64,000 nucleotides of DNA. Source: Leptodactylus fallax (lineage: Eukaryota > Chordata > Amphibia > Anura > Leptodactylidae). This document shows, in pieces, positions 50,371 through 60,815 of the stretch. Under the pieces are notes generated by a model that searched no databases, was not told the DNA's origin, and saw only the letters and a list, made by a program, of their open reading frames with translations. The stretch covers positions 2,976,001 to 3,040,000 of the forward strand of contig CAMRHE010000205.1 of the NCBI GenBank assembly GCA_947044405.1. Direction: 5' to 3'. The first letter of the stretch is position 1. Every line of letters begins with the position of its first letter. The position numbers and the translations under genes were made by a program.

Positions 50371-52108
50371 GAATACTATGCAGTGATATGTTCAATTAAA
50401 GGCGTTTTCAATCTCAGACATGTATGGCATATTGGAAAGATATCAGATAAATAGGCTGCCACTTCACATAGGGGTTACAGAATCTCATCTGTGACTGGAG
50501 AGGTGACCACACATCTATCAGACCTGCAGATGTGCCATAAATTATCTGAGATAGGAATATTCCTTTAAACCTTTGGCTACCCAAAGAGAAGCCCTAAACC
50601 CACTTTCAGTCACATATATAGCGGAATTTGCGGATGTTTTCTGTAACCCAAGTCAATGTAAACCTAAAAGACGCAGAAGTAGACAGGAGGTTGCATGCTC
50701 AACATATCCAGCTGCACTTCGTACAATATATAGAGTGTAGAATCCACCATGAATTGGTGCCAACATTTTTGATGGTTCCTTTGTTAGGAGAATATTTGGG
50801 GTTAGGCAAAGCTATTTTCTGCTTGTCTGCACCCAGCACCTACAGATTCTTTATTTGTCATAGTAAACATTATACCATGGGGAACTTTTTCATGTTGGCA
50901 TTGAAAGGCTCTCCTGTCTGAAGTAGGTTAAGCCCTAAAATTCCTGGCTTTCTTTCACACAGATAAACAGCCCAACAACCCTTAGTGAAAGGTTCTGCTT
51001 AACAAATAACAATACACAGCTGATCCTCCTTCGGCCTGTCCTGACACGAGTTGCGCGCTAACAATGTGGAGTAACTATTCACTATGGCTGTAGGCACAAT
51101 GCTCCCCTCCCACACAGCTGTGTCCTTTCAAGCCTCTGTAATGTACCTGTACATAAAGGATGAGCGGCCTGCATAGACTTTCTATTAAAGGCGACTTGTA
51201 CCATCGTTTTTTCGAAGTTTGGGTTTGTAGCCTTGATCGGATTTAGAATTCTAAATTAATCTTTGGTCATTGCCAGATTGTCCAGGCGGATAGTTTTAAT
51301 CATTTATTGAGAATTTGTCACATAGAACTTCCAGTGTGATCTGTAGACATGATGTTATAGACCCGACTGATATATAGCTTTTGTGGAAAAAGATTCTAAC
51401 TTGTCATTTATTGCGCTAAACGTCTGTTCTTCTAATACTTCGGGGTCCAGTGGACTGAGCTAGACCATCCACTGGACTCCTAAGCCTAAGAATAATGGAG
51501 GCTTAGCATCTGATAACTAAATCTTTTCTCACAAAACTATATTGCAAGCTGCTGTGTTCCACCTGCTCAATAACATGTCGCCTACAGATTGGACTGCATT
51601 TTCAATGTGTCAGGCTCTGGCATTTTAGGTATTCTTGGCACTATGAAGAGTAGGCTCAGTTTAGTATTCAGTCTAGTTGGGAACATGCCACTGAAAATTT
51701 AAGGGGGTAGTCCAGGATTACAATAATAAGGCTGATTTCTTCCAAAAACAGTGACACACATGTGGACAGGTGGTATGTGGTATTACAGCTCAGCCTCATT
51801 CACTCCAATGGAGCTGAAATACCAAGCACAACCCATGAACTAGTGCGTTGTTGCTTTAGAAGAAATCAGCTATGTTGTTCTATGTTGCAAAGCCTTGTTA
51901 ATGGTCTCCTTGGCTAAGACTTCAAAGCCTGTGACAGCCCAAGTATGCTGGGAATTGTAGTGTTACAGCAGCAAGAATTCCTTTTTTAATATAGTCTATG
52001 TATTTCACCCTGTTAGTGAGACTGAATGTATACATATCATATTTTATTTCTCTGAAACAAGTACTATTGTGAAGTTTAGTATAGAGATATTATGTCTGTG
52101 TTCTTTAG

Positions 52109-52171
52109 GTTTGATCTCCACAACCGAGAAACAGCTAGACCGGGGAAAATCGGGAAGAACATGTTCTTGAG
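52109..52171 (+). CDS. fat2: FAT2 coding exon 3, carrying a +1 frameshift
   Basis: A short exon of 63 bp with acceptor TTCTTTAG and donor GTACGA. It should hold 62 bp to link phase 1 to phase 0. The sequence first reads GLISTTEKQLDR, as in FAT2, and then loses the frame at the GGGG run 52142-52145. With the normal three G the frame would give the acidic cadherin stretch ending HVLE and join exon 4 in phase. As written, a TGA follows at 52168-52170 (codon 1212), which would leave 1,211 residues with no membrane anchor. The exon is otherwise conserved, and all later exons are open. I favour a sequencing or assembly indel, with a real null allele as the alternative. Confidence 0.88.
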
Positions 52172-52284
52172 GTACGACATCAATTGGGCTTGTATTATGG
52201 GTGTGAGTGTGAGAACAAATGGGATTTCGTAGACTGCAGCAACATGAGGCCAGGGTTATAACACATATACTGCCTTTCCCACAG

Positions 52285-52596
52285 GTCACGGTGTCAGATA
52301 ATGGTGCACCTCCTCTTCAGTCCAGCTCTCGCATTGTCATACAAGTCTTAGACGTGAATGACAATACTCCAACATTCTCCCAGAAACTATTCACTGTACA
52401 ACTTCCAGAACGTGTTGCCTCCTCCGAACCTTCTCCCATCTACAGACTTATAGCTATGGACCGGGACAAAGGAATCAATGGCCAAGTGAAGTACAGTATT
52501 CTGGAGCAAAATGAAGAAAAATTTACTATAGACCCCAATACTGGTGTCATCTCCTCTGCTGCTCCATTTCCATCTGGAGAATATAACATACTGACG
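52285..52596 (+). CDS. fat2: FAT2 coding exon 4
   Basis: 312 bp in phase 0, residues 1213-1316 on the corrected frame. It opens with VTVSDNGAPPLQSS, the end of one cadherin repeat, then the linker DVNDNTPTFS, then a further repeat through LFTVQLPERV and AMDRDKGINGQVKYS to GEYNILT. The acceptor is TTTCCCACAG and the donor is GTAAGT. The preceding intron is only 113 bp. Confidence 0.94.
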
Positions 52597-52992
52597 GTAA
52601 GTTAGGTGTTCTTCAGAAGACTATGTTCTTGCTCTTATACCGTAGTTCCATAATACAGTAAATAGAAGAACGGTGGATATAATGACCGATCTTACATGTG
52701 CCATTTTGTCAAAGGGGTTATCCAGTATTAGAAATATGACTTCTTTCTTCCACAAAACAGCAACACACTTGGCCGTAGGCTCTGAGGGATTTTGCAGGCC
52801 AGCCACATTTACTTTAGAGGACATAGACAGGTGTAGTGCTGTGTCTTCTAAATCTGACCAACCCTTTTAATTCCACCCTGGGAATAAGCAGTGTGATATC
52901 TCAATGAAAAATGTTACTAGAGATGAGATGTTTTTGTCCCATAAATTGGTTATCAATGCAGTAAACCTGAATATTTTTGTAAAATTGTCCAG
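52597..52992 (+). other. fat2 intron 4, with a small MITE
   Basis: A 396-bp GT-AG intron. About 52708-52870 is an eroded TTAA-type MITE (CAAAGGGGTTATCCAG at the left, CTGACCAACCCTTTTAA at the right). Confidence 0.7.
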
Positions 52993-53203
52993 GTTAAAGC
53001 TACAGATGGTGGTAATCCCTCTCGATCCTCCACTGTGAGATTACACATCCAGTGGATCAAAAATCCAGGACCTTCGGATGAATCTCTTGCATTTGATGAG
53101 CCACAATTTGCCTTCGAGGTCATGGAAACTGATCCTGTTAACCACATGTTGGGGCTGATCAGTACGGAGCCGATGTACAGTCAGTGTTGGTTTGATATAA
53201 CAG
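52993..53203 (+). CDS. fat2: FAT2 coding exon 5
   Basis: 211 bp, phase 0 to phase 1, residues 1317-1386. It completes a cadherin repeat (VKATDGGNPSRSS, VRLHIQWI) and starts the next (LAFDEPQFAFEVMETDPVNH, a stretch typical of FAT2). The acceptor is TTGTCCAG and the donor is GTGATG, a weaker but valid GT donor. The open frame continues into a T-run in the intron and should not be read as protein. Confidence 0.93.
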
Positions 53204-53434
53204 GTGATGTTAATATTTTTTTTTTTTTTTTTTCAATTTTAGTGGGACTAGTCTATTATCTAATATGTATGGGGTCTCCCAATTCTCTCTCAGTGGAGAC
53301 AGTGCATGTCATGGGACATAAGGATCAGGCAGTTGGATTTGAACATGCCCAATCCTTTTTTTATCAGAGGAGATGGGAAGAGGCGTCTGGGAAGGGTACT
53401 ACAACCTCAATCCCATTCAAGTGTACTGTGTTAC

Positions 53435-54255
53435 TTAAAGAGAACCTGTCAGGTGTTTCTCTACCCTAACATCAAGACATCTTTATTGCAGTAAGCAGTA
53501 ACATGGTCACAGATGTACATTGTTGAGGTGATTGGTTAATGGGTGTGTCCAAGTAGCTCTTGGATTTTTAAATTGTGGTGGAAATCTTAAGATGTATGCC
53601 ATGAGTAAGGGACCAGTTCAGTCCCGAAACACGTAGGCTTTCCCGATGTAACTTTTTACCATAAGATATGACAATTTTTTAACTTTTTATGGAGTAAATA
53701 AAAGTTATATTTTATAAGACTTTTTGAAAGGAGAATCATTCTCAAGCAAAATTGCTGGATCCCATCAATTGGTTTTTTCCTGTTTCTCTACCCTAAGCTG
53801 GCCCCACCATGCATAAAAAGTTATATGCAAATTACCTTAAGTAGTCACAGTAAGGCAGAGGGAAGCTACCGCCTAGCCACGCTGTCTGCCCGATAGTCAT
53901 TCCTCCTGCATGTGACTGACATGACACTCGTGACATCAGGAAGTGAGGGGACTGTGAGGGAGATGTCAGTAATGACAAGGAGGCATGACTAGCAAGGGGA
54001 CAGCATGACTAGGCTGAAGCTACTCCTTGCCCGGTGTCCACTGTGACTACTCGGATGAATTTGTATGACTTTTTATGCTTTCATACATTTATAACCTCAC
54101 TTTGCTGCAACAGAAAGATTACAGAGGGGCAGCAATGGAATTATTACCTTAAATTACTTATTGGCCTTATTACCTTAAATTACCTGATCCTGCACACAAC
54201 GGGTCCAGTTTCTGGTAAAAAAAAAACAAACAAACACCTAACTGGTTCCCTTTAA
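53435..54255. mobile_element. TTAA-flanked MITE interrupted by an insertion
   Basis: The left end is TTAAAGAGAACCTGTCAGGT. The right end reads inward as TTAAAGGGAACCAGTTAGGT. TTAA is present at both borders. Without the insert at 53470-53780 and its duplicated flank, the element would be about 494 bp. It is non-coding. Confidence 0.8.
53454..53796. mobile_element. 311-bp insert flanked by 16-bp direct repeats
   Basis: TGTTTCTCTACCCTAA occurs at 53454-53469 and again at 53781-53796, exactly bordering the insert 53470-53780. A 16-bp duplication is the size LINE machinery makes, so this may be a SINE or a truncated LINE 3' end. Inside are CAGTCCCGAAACACGTAGGC and AGTAAATAAAAGTTA. There is no poly(A) at the junction and no A/B box that I could confirm, so the class is open. 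Confidence 0.75.
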
Positions 54256-54867
54256 GCCAATTTTTCACTCCATATTACCAGATCGACTCAGTTCAGTTCA
54301 TCTGGACTTGACTCTTCAGTTTGGGTATTATGTAGTGCTGAACAGTGCTTGGACACGTGGACTTCTACAACTACTTTGGCTCGCTTGATACCTAGTTAAA
54401 AGTAGGCACTAAAAAATATGCAGAACCAAGTACCACCTTTTTTCAGTGGAAAAATGACAAAATCAGTCCAAGAGCTGAGGTGGTCCAGTAGCATTCAGTG
54501 GAAAAGTGGTATAGGGTAGAGCTATGATTTTGGGGTACAATGGCCAACTCCAGTCTACTATTCAGCCATCTATGGGGTCAAAGTAACTTGCAATTTTTAA
54601 GACATTATACCTTTCAAGTGGCCTTATGTACGCTCAAATTTATAGGCACCTCTACAGAGCTTTTAAAAATATACAACTGAAAGCGTCAGCTCACTGGTAA
54701 CACTGGTATGATATCTCCACAACTAGATTTATAACGTGAACATACTGGCATCCATATGTACTGTAAAACCAATATACTGTAGACATATGATATGTTTTCC
54801 TCACTACCAGGCATAATAAGGCAACAAAAATTTTCAGACTCACTGTTATTTTTATTTACCCCCCAAG

Positions 54868-55007
54868 GTGGCAATGATGACCTAGACTTTGACATTGACA
54901 AAAGCACAAGTGGTTTGGTCATTGCTCGACCCTTGCAGTCAAGCAGGAAATCCTTCTATAACCTCACCGTACATGTCACAGATGGTTCCCGGTCAATAAG
55001 CACCCAG
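54868..55007 (+). CDS. fat2: FAT2 coding exon 6
   Basis: 140 bp, phase 1 to phase 0, residues 1387-1433. It reads [20 protein letters not shown], then [17 protein letters not shown], the second half of a cadherin repeat as in FAT2. The acceptor is CCCCAAG after a pyrimidine-rich tract and the donor is GTAATC. The glycine codon is split across the intron as G/GT. Confidence 0.93.
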
Positions 55008-55719
55008 GTAATCTTTATACCTTTTTGGACATAGTCTTTTCATTTACAGCCACTAAACACCTCACCATTACAATGATAATATGACTGACCAAATAATGTT
55101 AGTTTCCAGTAGGAGTTGTCTACGATCACCTTTTTGCCACATTTTCAGACATAACTGCTAATCTTGTTGCCAGAATGTTTCGGATATTATACATCCTGCA
55201 GTATTGGTCTAAATCCTTAAAACCTGTAGCCATATTATGATATTGGTGGTCAGGCCCTAACTGTCTTTCTCCAGGTCAATGAGTTTATACATAGCAATGA
55301 CCATCTGTTGGATGACACACAAACTGGAACACTTTAGTATATGTAGATGTAGTAGTAGTCCTGTTGGGAAACGCGATGGGCCCATCCAAATACCAATGCT
55401 TTTCCACTATTGCTAGTTTCACACTAGCGTTCTGGTTTCCATCCTGGCCGAACCCTACGTATCACCTGCCAGATTGTGAATGATGAATGACGCCTGTCAT
55501 CATCCCTGTAATTAGTATAATTATTAATCTTTATATCATTATCACCTCAGTTATTGTTAATGACTCAGCAACTGTGTACATCACAAGTAGGCCTCAATCT
55601 CCCTGTACCTATTCATTGACTAGCTGAATTATTGATCACCTGACTCGAATTTAAGAAAATCCGAATGACTTGAATGACTTGAATGACTGTCTGGTTTATG
55701 CTTTATACCTCCTTTATAG
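55008..55719 (+). other. fat2 intron 6, nothing recognised
   Basis: A 712-bp GT-AG intron. A short GAATGACTT tandem (about 55662-55690) precedes the acceptor. No transposon ends are clear. Confidence 0.8.
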
Positions 55720-55995
55720 GTTCACATTAATGTTCGTCCGGTTAATCACTACCGTCCAGAGTTTGTACAGGATCACTACACAGTTCAGGTACCAGAGGAT
55801 GTGCATTTGGGAACCGAGGTGCTGAGGGTTAACGCAACGGATGAAGACAGTAGGATGAGCCTGGTGTATACTATACAGGGCAGTGCAGACCCGAGGAGCT
55901 CCAAGATGTTCAGGATGGATTCCATAACTGGTTCCTTGTACACCACAGAGACAATGGACTATGAGTCAATGCCAATTCATATTCTAACTGTTATG
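55720..55995 (+). CDS. fat2: FAT2 coding exon 7
   Basis: 276 bp in phase 0, residues 1434-1525. It starts in the linker (VHINVRPVNHYRPEF), which lacks the usual DxNDN motif, as in this part of FAT2. One nearly complete cadherin repeat follows (YTVQVPEDVHLGTEVLRVNA, SLVYTIQGSADPRSS, ILTVM). The acceptor is CCTTTATAG and the donor is GTATGT. Confidence 0.94.
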
Positions 55996-56664
55996 GTATG
56001 TCCTACAGTTTTACAGAAACCTACAGGCTGAACTGAATTGGAGTATGCAATGGATCAAGTTTCTTAGCGCCAGCCAGAGGAGATGATCCTGAAGGTCTAC
56101 CCTCCATCCATACAAAACAAGATTGCACATAATCTTAGTTTTCATCACTGTACACACAGGACATATCTAGTGAATCATTCATTAAATAATAGACCCTAGT
56201 GGGATTTTACAACCTTTCACATAACATTTCTACATTGTGTGCCAGGTCTGACCTGGCATCAGTTGGTTAGCAGGTATTCTTGAAGCTATGGGGTCAAGCA
56301 ACTTAGAGGGTCTACTTCCACTGTTAAAGGAACTTTAGAGATGATGGGAAGTTAGGGACTACTGTGGATAAGTAGGGTGAAGGGAGAAGTTACTGTATAT
56401 GTAATGTTAAAAGAAAGGAGAGGAGAGACAATAAACAGTAGGATGTAGGATTGTGGTCATGATCATGGTGGTCATAGAATAAGACCTCCAAGTTTAGCTA
56501 TGGGGCATCAAGAACAATTGTTTCACCTACGAATGAGGCACAGATCTCCAACATTGTTTGACCACACTAAGTTATTGACCATATTAGATATATGAGATGA
56601 TTTGGTATTCTGACTGGAGCAATGGAGTTGTATGGCTAATTTGCTAGTTTTCATTCTCTTCTAG
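55996..56664 (+). other. fat2 intron 7, nothing recognised
   Basis: A 669-bp GT-AG intron. I see no repeats or genes in it. Confidence 0.8.
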
Positions 56665-56875
56665 GTGCGAGATCAGGGAGCGCAAACTAAACGAAATTTT
56701 GTACGAGTCACAATTCAGATAGAAGACACGAATGACCATTCACCTCATTTTATTAGATCTGTGTATGAAGGAAGTGTTTCTGACTCATCGACAACTGGAG
56801 CTGAGGTGCTCCAAGTACGTGCCATGGATAAGGACCAAGGACTTAATGCTAAGATCCAATACACCATACAGTCAG
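56665..56875 (+). CDS. fat2: FAT2 coding exon 8
   Basis: 211 bp, phase 0 to phase 1, residues 1526-1595. It carries VRDQGAQTKRNFVRVTIQIE, the linker DTNDHSPHF and the start of a cadherin repeat (YEGSVSDSSTTGAEVLQVRA, LNAKIQYTIQS). The acceptor is TTCTCTTCTAG and the donor is GTGGGT. Its size and phases match coding exon 5, which suits a repeat-aligned exon design. Confidence 0.94.
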
Positions 56876-57456
56876 GTGGGTATTCCATAGAATATGTACT
56901 GTCAGTTTTCAGTTAATGTACATTACAATTTATGAACAGATTATTTTTGGGCTACCATTTTTTAAATAAAAAAAAAATTCTCATGGAGACTCACTCTGCA
57001 GTTTATGAACTACAACTTTGGCCTTTATATTCCTGTAGTATAATCGTATTGTTCTAAAAGACAGAATCCAAATCTTCCCACAAATACGCTGAACAGATTA
57101 AAACAATAGTTTGTCAAACTGGCTAAACAACAGCTTTCCTTCATTGAGACATAAGATTTTATTATCACAAGAATGTGCTGAGAGCAGTGTAGTAAATAGG
57201 TATGCAGACTGCTGACATGACATTCCTGTCCTGTAATCAGCCGAGTCCTATCCAATTGTGCCATACCTCTGCCACTCCGTGCTATAAACTCTATACACAG
57301 GCAGAGTTTATTGAACATAGAGGAAATATTTACTTATGAAAGGGATGTAGAAAAATGGATTCATTCAAGATATCGAAGCCTCATACCCTTGAAGGCAAAA
57401 GTAAGCAACAGTAACAGTTTCCGCAGAATGAAGAGGCAACAACATTGTTTACACCT

Positions 57457-59711
57457 TGTAGGGAACAGCTCACACAGTGGGGGCGGCAATGACCAAGTTC
57501 ACGCAGAGAGTGGGTTTAAAATCTCCAAAGGTGCTTTATTTAGGCGCTTCAGCACAAAGCAACATTACTTAAACAAAACAAAAGCCTAAGCCTGTCCGGC
57601 TCTAAATAAACAGCATCATGCCCCTCACTAACCTAGTGCAGGCAAATACATATCCACAAACACAGTATAAAGTGTGTAAACCTCCACTCCAGGGGTGCTC
57701 TCTGGAAGACTCCCACTGCCAACCTGTCTTTTTACGACCCCAACTTTGTAGATTTAACCGGGCCCACAGGGTAGGCGACGATATCCCCGTGGATGCATAG
57801 TACTCTTACATGTTTGCCTGGCACATAGTCCCTAGCCACAAGGCTGGCCCGAACCAAAGTCACCAGGCTACCAGAGTCTAGAAGGGCCTTCACAGAGTGG
57901 TCATTTACCTCTACCGCGCAAACATGTGGCTCAGTCCCTGGTCCTGGAATGGCTGCACAAACAGATTCTGCAAACAGTGACTGTCGCCGACTACTGTCAC
58001 ACACCATGGGATCTGAGGTAAGAGGGCAATAGGTGGCCACATGTCCCCATTCATGGCACCTCCAGCACTGGGGGGACCCAGGCCTCCTTAGCAGGGTGTA
58101 CTTTCTAGGACCAGAGGGCCCCTGGGGTTCAGGTTCAGTCCTTTGCCCTCGCCCAAACTCCAGAGCCCTGTTCCCTCTCGCACTTTTCCACCCACCTCCA
58201 GCTGGAAGTCTCTTACCCACAGATGACACGGGTCTGGCCGTCCTGGGAGGTGTTGGTGCTGCAGGGACATCATCGAGGTAATCCTCGGTGGCTAAGTACC
58301 TTTCTACCAGGTTGACGAGTTGTTCAGCAGTCTTGGGGTCTTCATGTCCAACCCATCGTTATAGATCTGCCGTGAAGGTCCTGAAGTAATGGTCGACCAC
58401 CACCTTTTCCACGATCTAGGCTGGTGTAGAGGACTCTGGTTCCAGCCACTTTTGCACCAGATGAATTAGGTCATACATCTGGCACTGGGCAGGTTTGTGC
58501 ATGGTGTAGCTCCAACTGTGGACTCTCCTGGCACGAACAGCTGGTGTAACACCCAAGCGAGCAAGGATCTCCATTTTCAATTTAGTATAGTCCCAGACAT
58601 CCCGCTCCCTGAGGTCATAGTAAGCCTTTTGCAGCTCACCTGACAGAAAGGGCGCAATCACCTCTGCCCAGTCTGCAACTGGCAGTCTATCTCTCTCCAC
58701 CACTCTCTCAAACACGGTAAGGTAGGCCTCGACGTCGTCATCGGGTGTCATCTTTTGCAAGGCCCACTGAACGGCCCTTTTCACATTAACAATCCCAGGT
58801 GGGCTTACCTCCACTTGTTGGGGCTGAGCCACGACAGTCTCTCTGAGCGCAGCAATCTGCTCCATTAACAGGCCATTTGTTTCCTGCTGCTATGCCATGG
58901 CCTGTTGTTGCTGCATATTGGACTACTGCTGCGCTTGTTGCTGGGCTTGTAAAGCCTCTGCATGAAACTTTTGTTGCTGTTCCATGGACCGCTCATGTCT
59001 CAAGTTAGCCTGAACCAGCTGCTTTATTACTTCCTCCCTTGTGCTGGATGGGCCTTGCAATGCAGTAGCAGCTTTCACCCAAGACATAGGCTTCTGGCCC
59101 TTTTAATGTCCGCAATATTCAGTTTTCACCTTTTTTGTCATGCTGTTGCCCCTAGCAACAAACTACCCGCGTCCTCCACCAATTGTAGAGAACAGCTCAC
59201 ACGGTGGGGGCGGCAATGACCAAGTTCACACAGGGAGCGGGTTTTAAAACTCCAAGGGTCCTTTATTTAGGCGCTTCAGCACAAAACGACATTATATACA
59301 CAAAACAAAAGCCTAAGCCTGTCTGGCTCTAAATAAACAGTATCATGCCCCTCACTAGCCTAGTGTAGGCAAATACGTAACAGCAAACACCATATCAAAG
59401 TGTATAAACCTCCACTCCAGGGGTGCTCTGTCTCTCTCCCAGCCTGCCACTTGTCAGCCCTCCTTTTTGCCAGGCTTCCTTCCTCAGCAGTCAATGACAG
59501 GAAGCCTCAGCTGAGAGCACCTGGGAAAACCCCGTTGTGGAGCAGGGGTGTGGACTGGAAGACTCCCACTGCCAACCTGTCCTTCAGTCCAGAAAATCCA
59601 GCCCATGTAACTTAAAGAAACTCCCTAGCAGACTATGATCTGCTAAGGCAACAGGTATCTTCCTGGATTTCCGTTACCTTGCCTGGCTGAGGAAACTAGG
59701 TGAGATATACA
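57457..59711 (-). mobile_element. Internally deleted LTR retroelement (Ty3/gypsy-like), minus strand
   Basis: The right copy 59184-59711 is a complete-looking 528-bp LTR (TGTAG at one end, TACA at the other). The left copy 57457-57729 keeps only part of it, with about 115 bp missing after GGGTGCTCT and nothing beyond CCAACCTGTC. Both copies share a minus-strand AATAAA (57535-57540, 59262-59267). Next to the right LTR, the minus strand reads TGGTGGAGGACGCGGG, a candidate primer-binding site. The interior holds gag and the beginning of protease, while reverse transcriptase, RNase H and integrase are absent. No clean target duplication was found. Confidence 0.85.
57732..59087 (-). pseudogene. 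Retroelement gag-protease remnant
   Basis: One reading frame from the ATG at 59087 down to the TAA at 57734-57732, broken by four in-frame stops (58925-58923, 58892-58890, 58418-58416 and 58361-58359). It starts with a glutamine-rich coiled-coil-like stretch. A gag capsid-like segment (about 58760-58420) follows, then a CX2CX4HX4C zinc knuckle (CWRCHEWGHVATYC, about 58070-58029), then the aspartic protease LDSGS motif (about 57882-57868). The protease is cut off by the deletion junction at about 57730. All four stops are TAG or TAA in a Gln-rich gene. The remnant is inactive. Confidence 0.88.
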
Positions 59712-60815
59712 CCCCGTCCAGCACTTTACCATACACTTTACCAAAACCTATACAGGTGGCTGTGCCAGGAATTGCAGTTCAATCCTCTTCAAGTGCTGCA
59801 GTACCAGGCACAGCCTGACTCATATGTGTGGCACTATTCCTTTGAAAACATTGAAGGTTCATGGCTTACACAGGTAATACTGAACCTATAGTTTCATATA
59901 GGTCTATATTGTATTCACATGTATGTCATATTATACAGTTTTTTTCTCACAGATTAATATGCAAATAGATTGTGACCCTCCCCCACATATGCTGTATTAC
60001 ACTAGCAGCATTGCTTGTAGAGAATACATTGTTTAAAGGGAGTCTGTCACCAGAGTGAAGCATATTAAACCAGCAAAACAGTTAGATATATCAGGCTCAC
60101 CTGAATGTTACACTTTCTTCCCCATGAAAATTCCTGTCTCTGTTGCCGAAATATTAATTTAATTCACAATATGCAAATGATCAGTCCGGAGCACTAAGGG
60201 CAACTCTATTGCTCCCAACTGCTACACCCCACACTGCTCTAATATGCCCTCCATTCCTCCTCTCTTCAATGAATAACAGGGCCAGGGTGCTATGGCCTGT
60301 GTATTAGAGCAGTGTGGGGCATAGCTGTTTGGAGCAATGGAGCCACAGACTGCTCATTTGCATATTGTGAAATAAATGAATATCTGCAGAGAATTCAGGG
60401 TTTAATCACCTGATCTGTTCCATTCTTGGCTGCTCCCCCTGAAGGAGTGTGGCTTTCTCAAGGGGTGGAGCTTGTCCTTCTGCAGATGGAGCAGTAGGGG
60501 AGAGGCTCCTGCTGCAATGATATACAGAGAGGAGGGCTCTTGCCTTTCTCAGTCTCCTGGAACACAGAGAGAGAAAGAAGAAACACACTTGAATCCCAGG
60601 AAAGAAGGAGATGAAGGGAGGAATTTCTGGGATAGTTTTCAATTTTTTTTTTTTGTCTATTTTCCATATTTAGTGTTTTAATGTTTTCAGTAGGGGTGAG
60701 CTGTAATACCAGAAATGGCCATGAACAAAAGTCTAGCTATTTCTGGAAAAATAGCAGAACCTTCTATTCTCAGATAGCCCTAAATACTCATTCCAATATC
60801 TTTTCTGCTTGACAG

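Larger units (their letters stand above)
53204..54867 (+). other. fat2 intron 5, with a MITE split by a retroposon-like insert
   Basis: A 1,664-bp intron. It begins with a run of about 17 T (53218-53234). The bulk is a TTAA MITE (53435-54255) whose left part is interrupted by a 311-bp insert. Both are listed separately. Nothing coding is seen. Confidence 0.85.
56876..60815 (+). other. fat2 intron 8, 3.9 kb, hosting a reduced LTR retroelement
   Basis: A GT-AG intron. 57457-59711 is a minus-strand LTR element, described separately. About 60036-60390 is a MITE-like hairpin: the left end TTAAAGGGAGTCTGTCACCAG resembles the element at 29036, and the arms share ATGCAAAT/ATTTGCAT and CACACTGCTCTAAT/ATTAGAGCAGTGTG. 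Its right end is missing. Nothing host-coding is seen. Confidence 0.8.

Noticed and set aside
52219..52284. Start of a separate protein at the ATG at 52219
   Set aside because: The first 22 codons are intronic. The cadherin similarity starts exactly after the CCCACAG acceptor at 52284.
57457..59711. Endogenous retrovirus with envelope
   Set aside because: Only gag and the start of protease are present, the zinc-knuckle gag looks Ty3/gypsy-like, and no envelope reading frame is seen.
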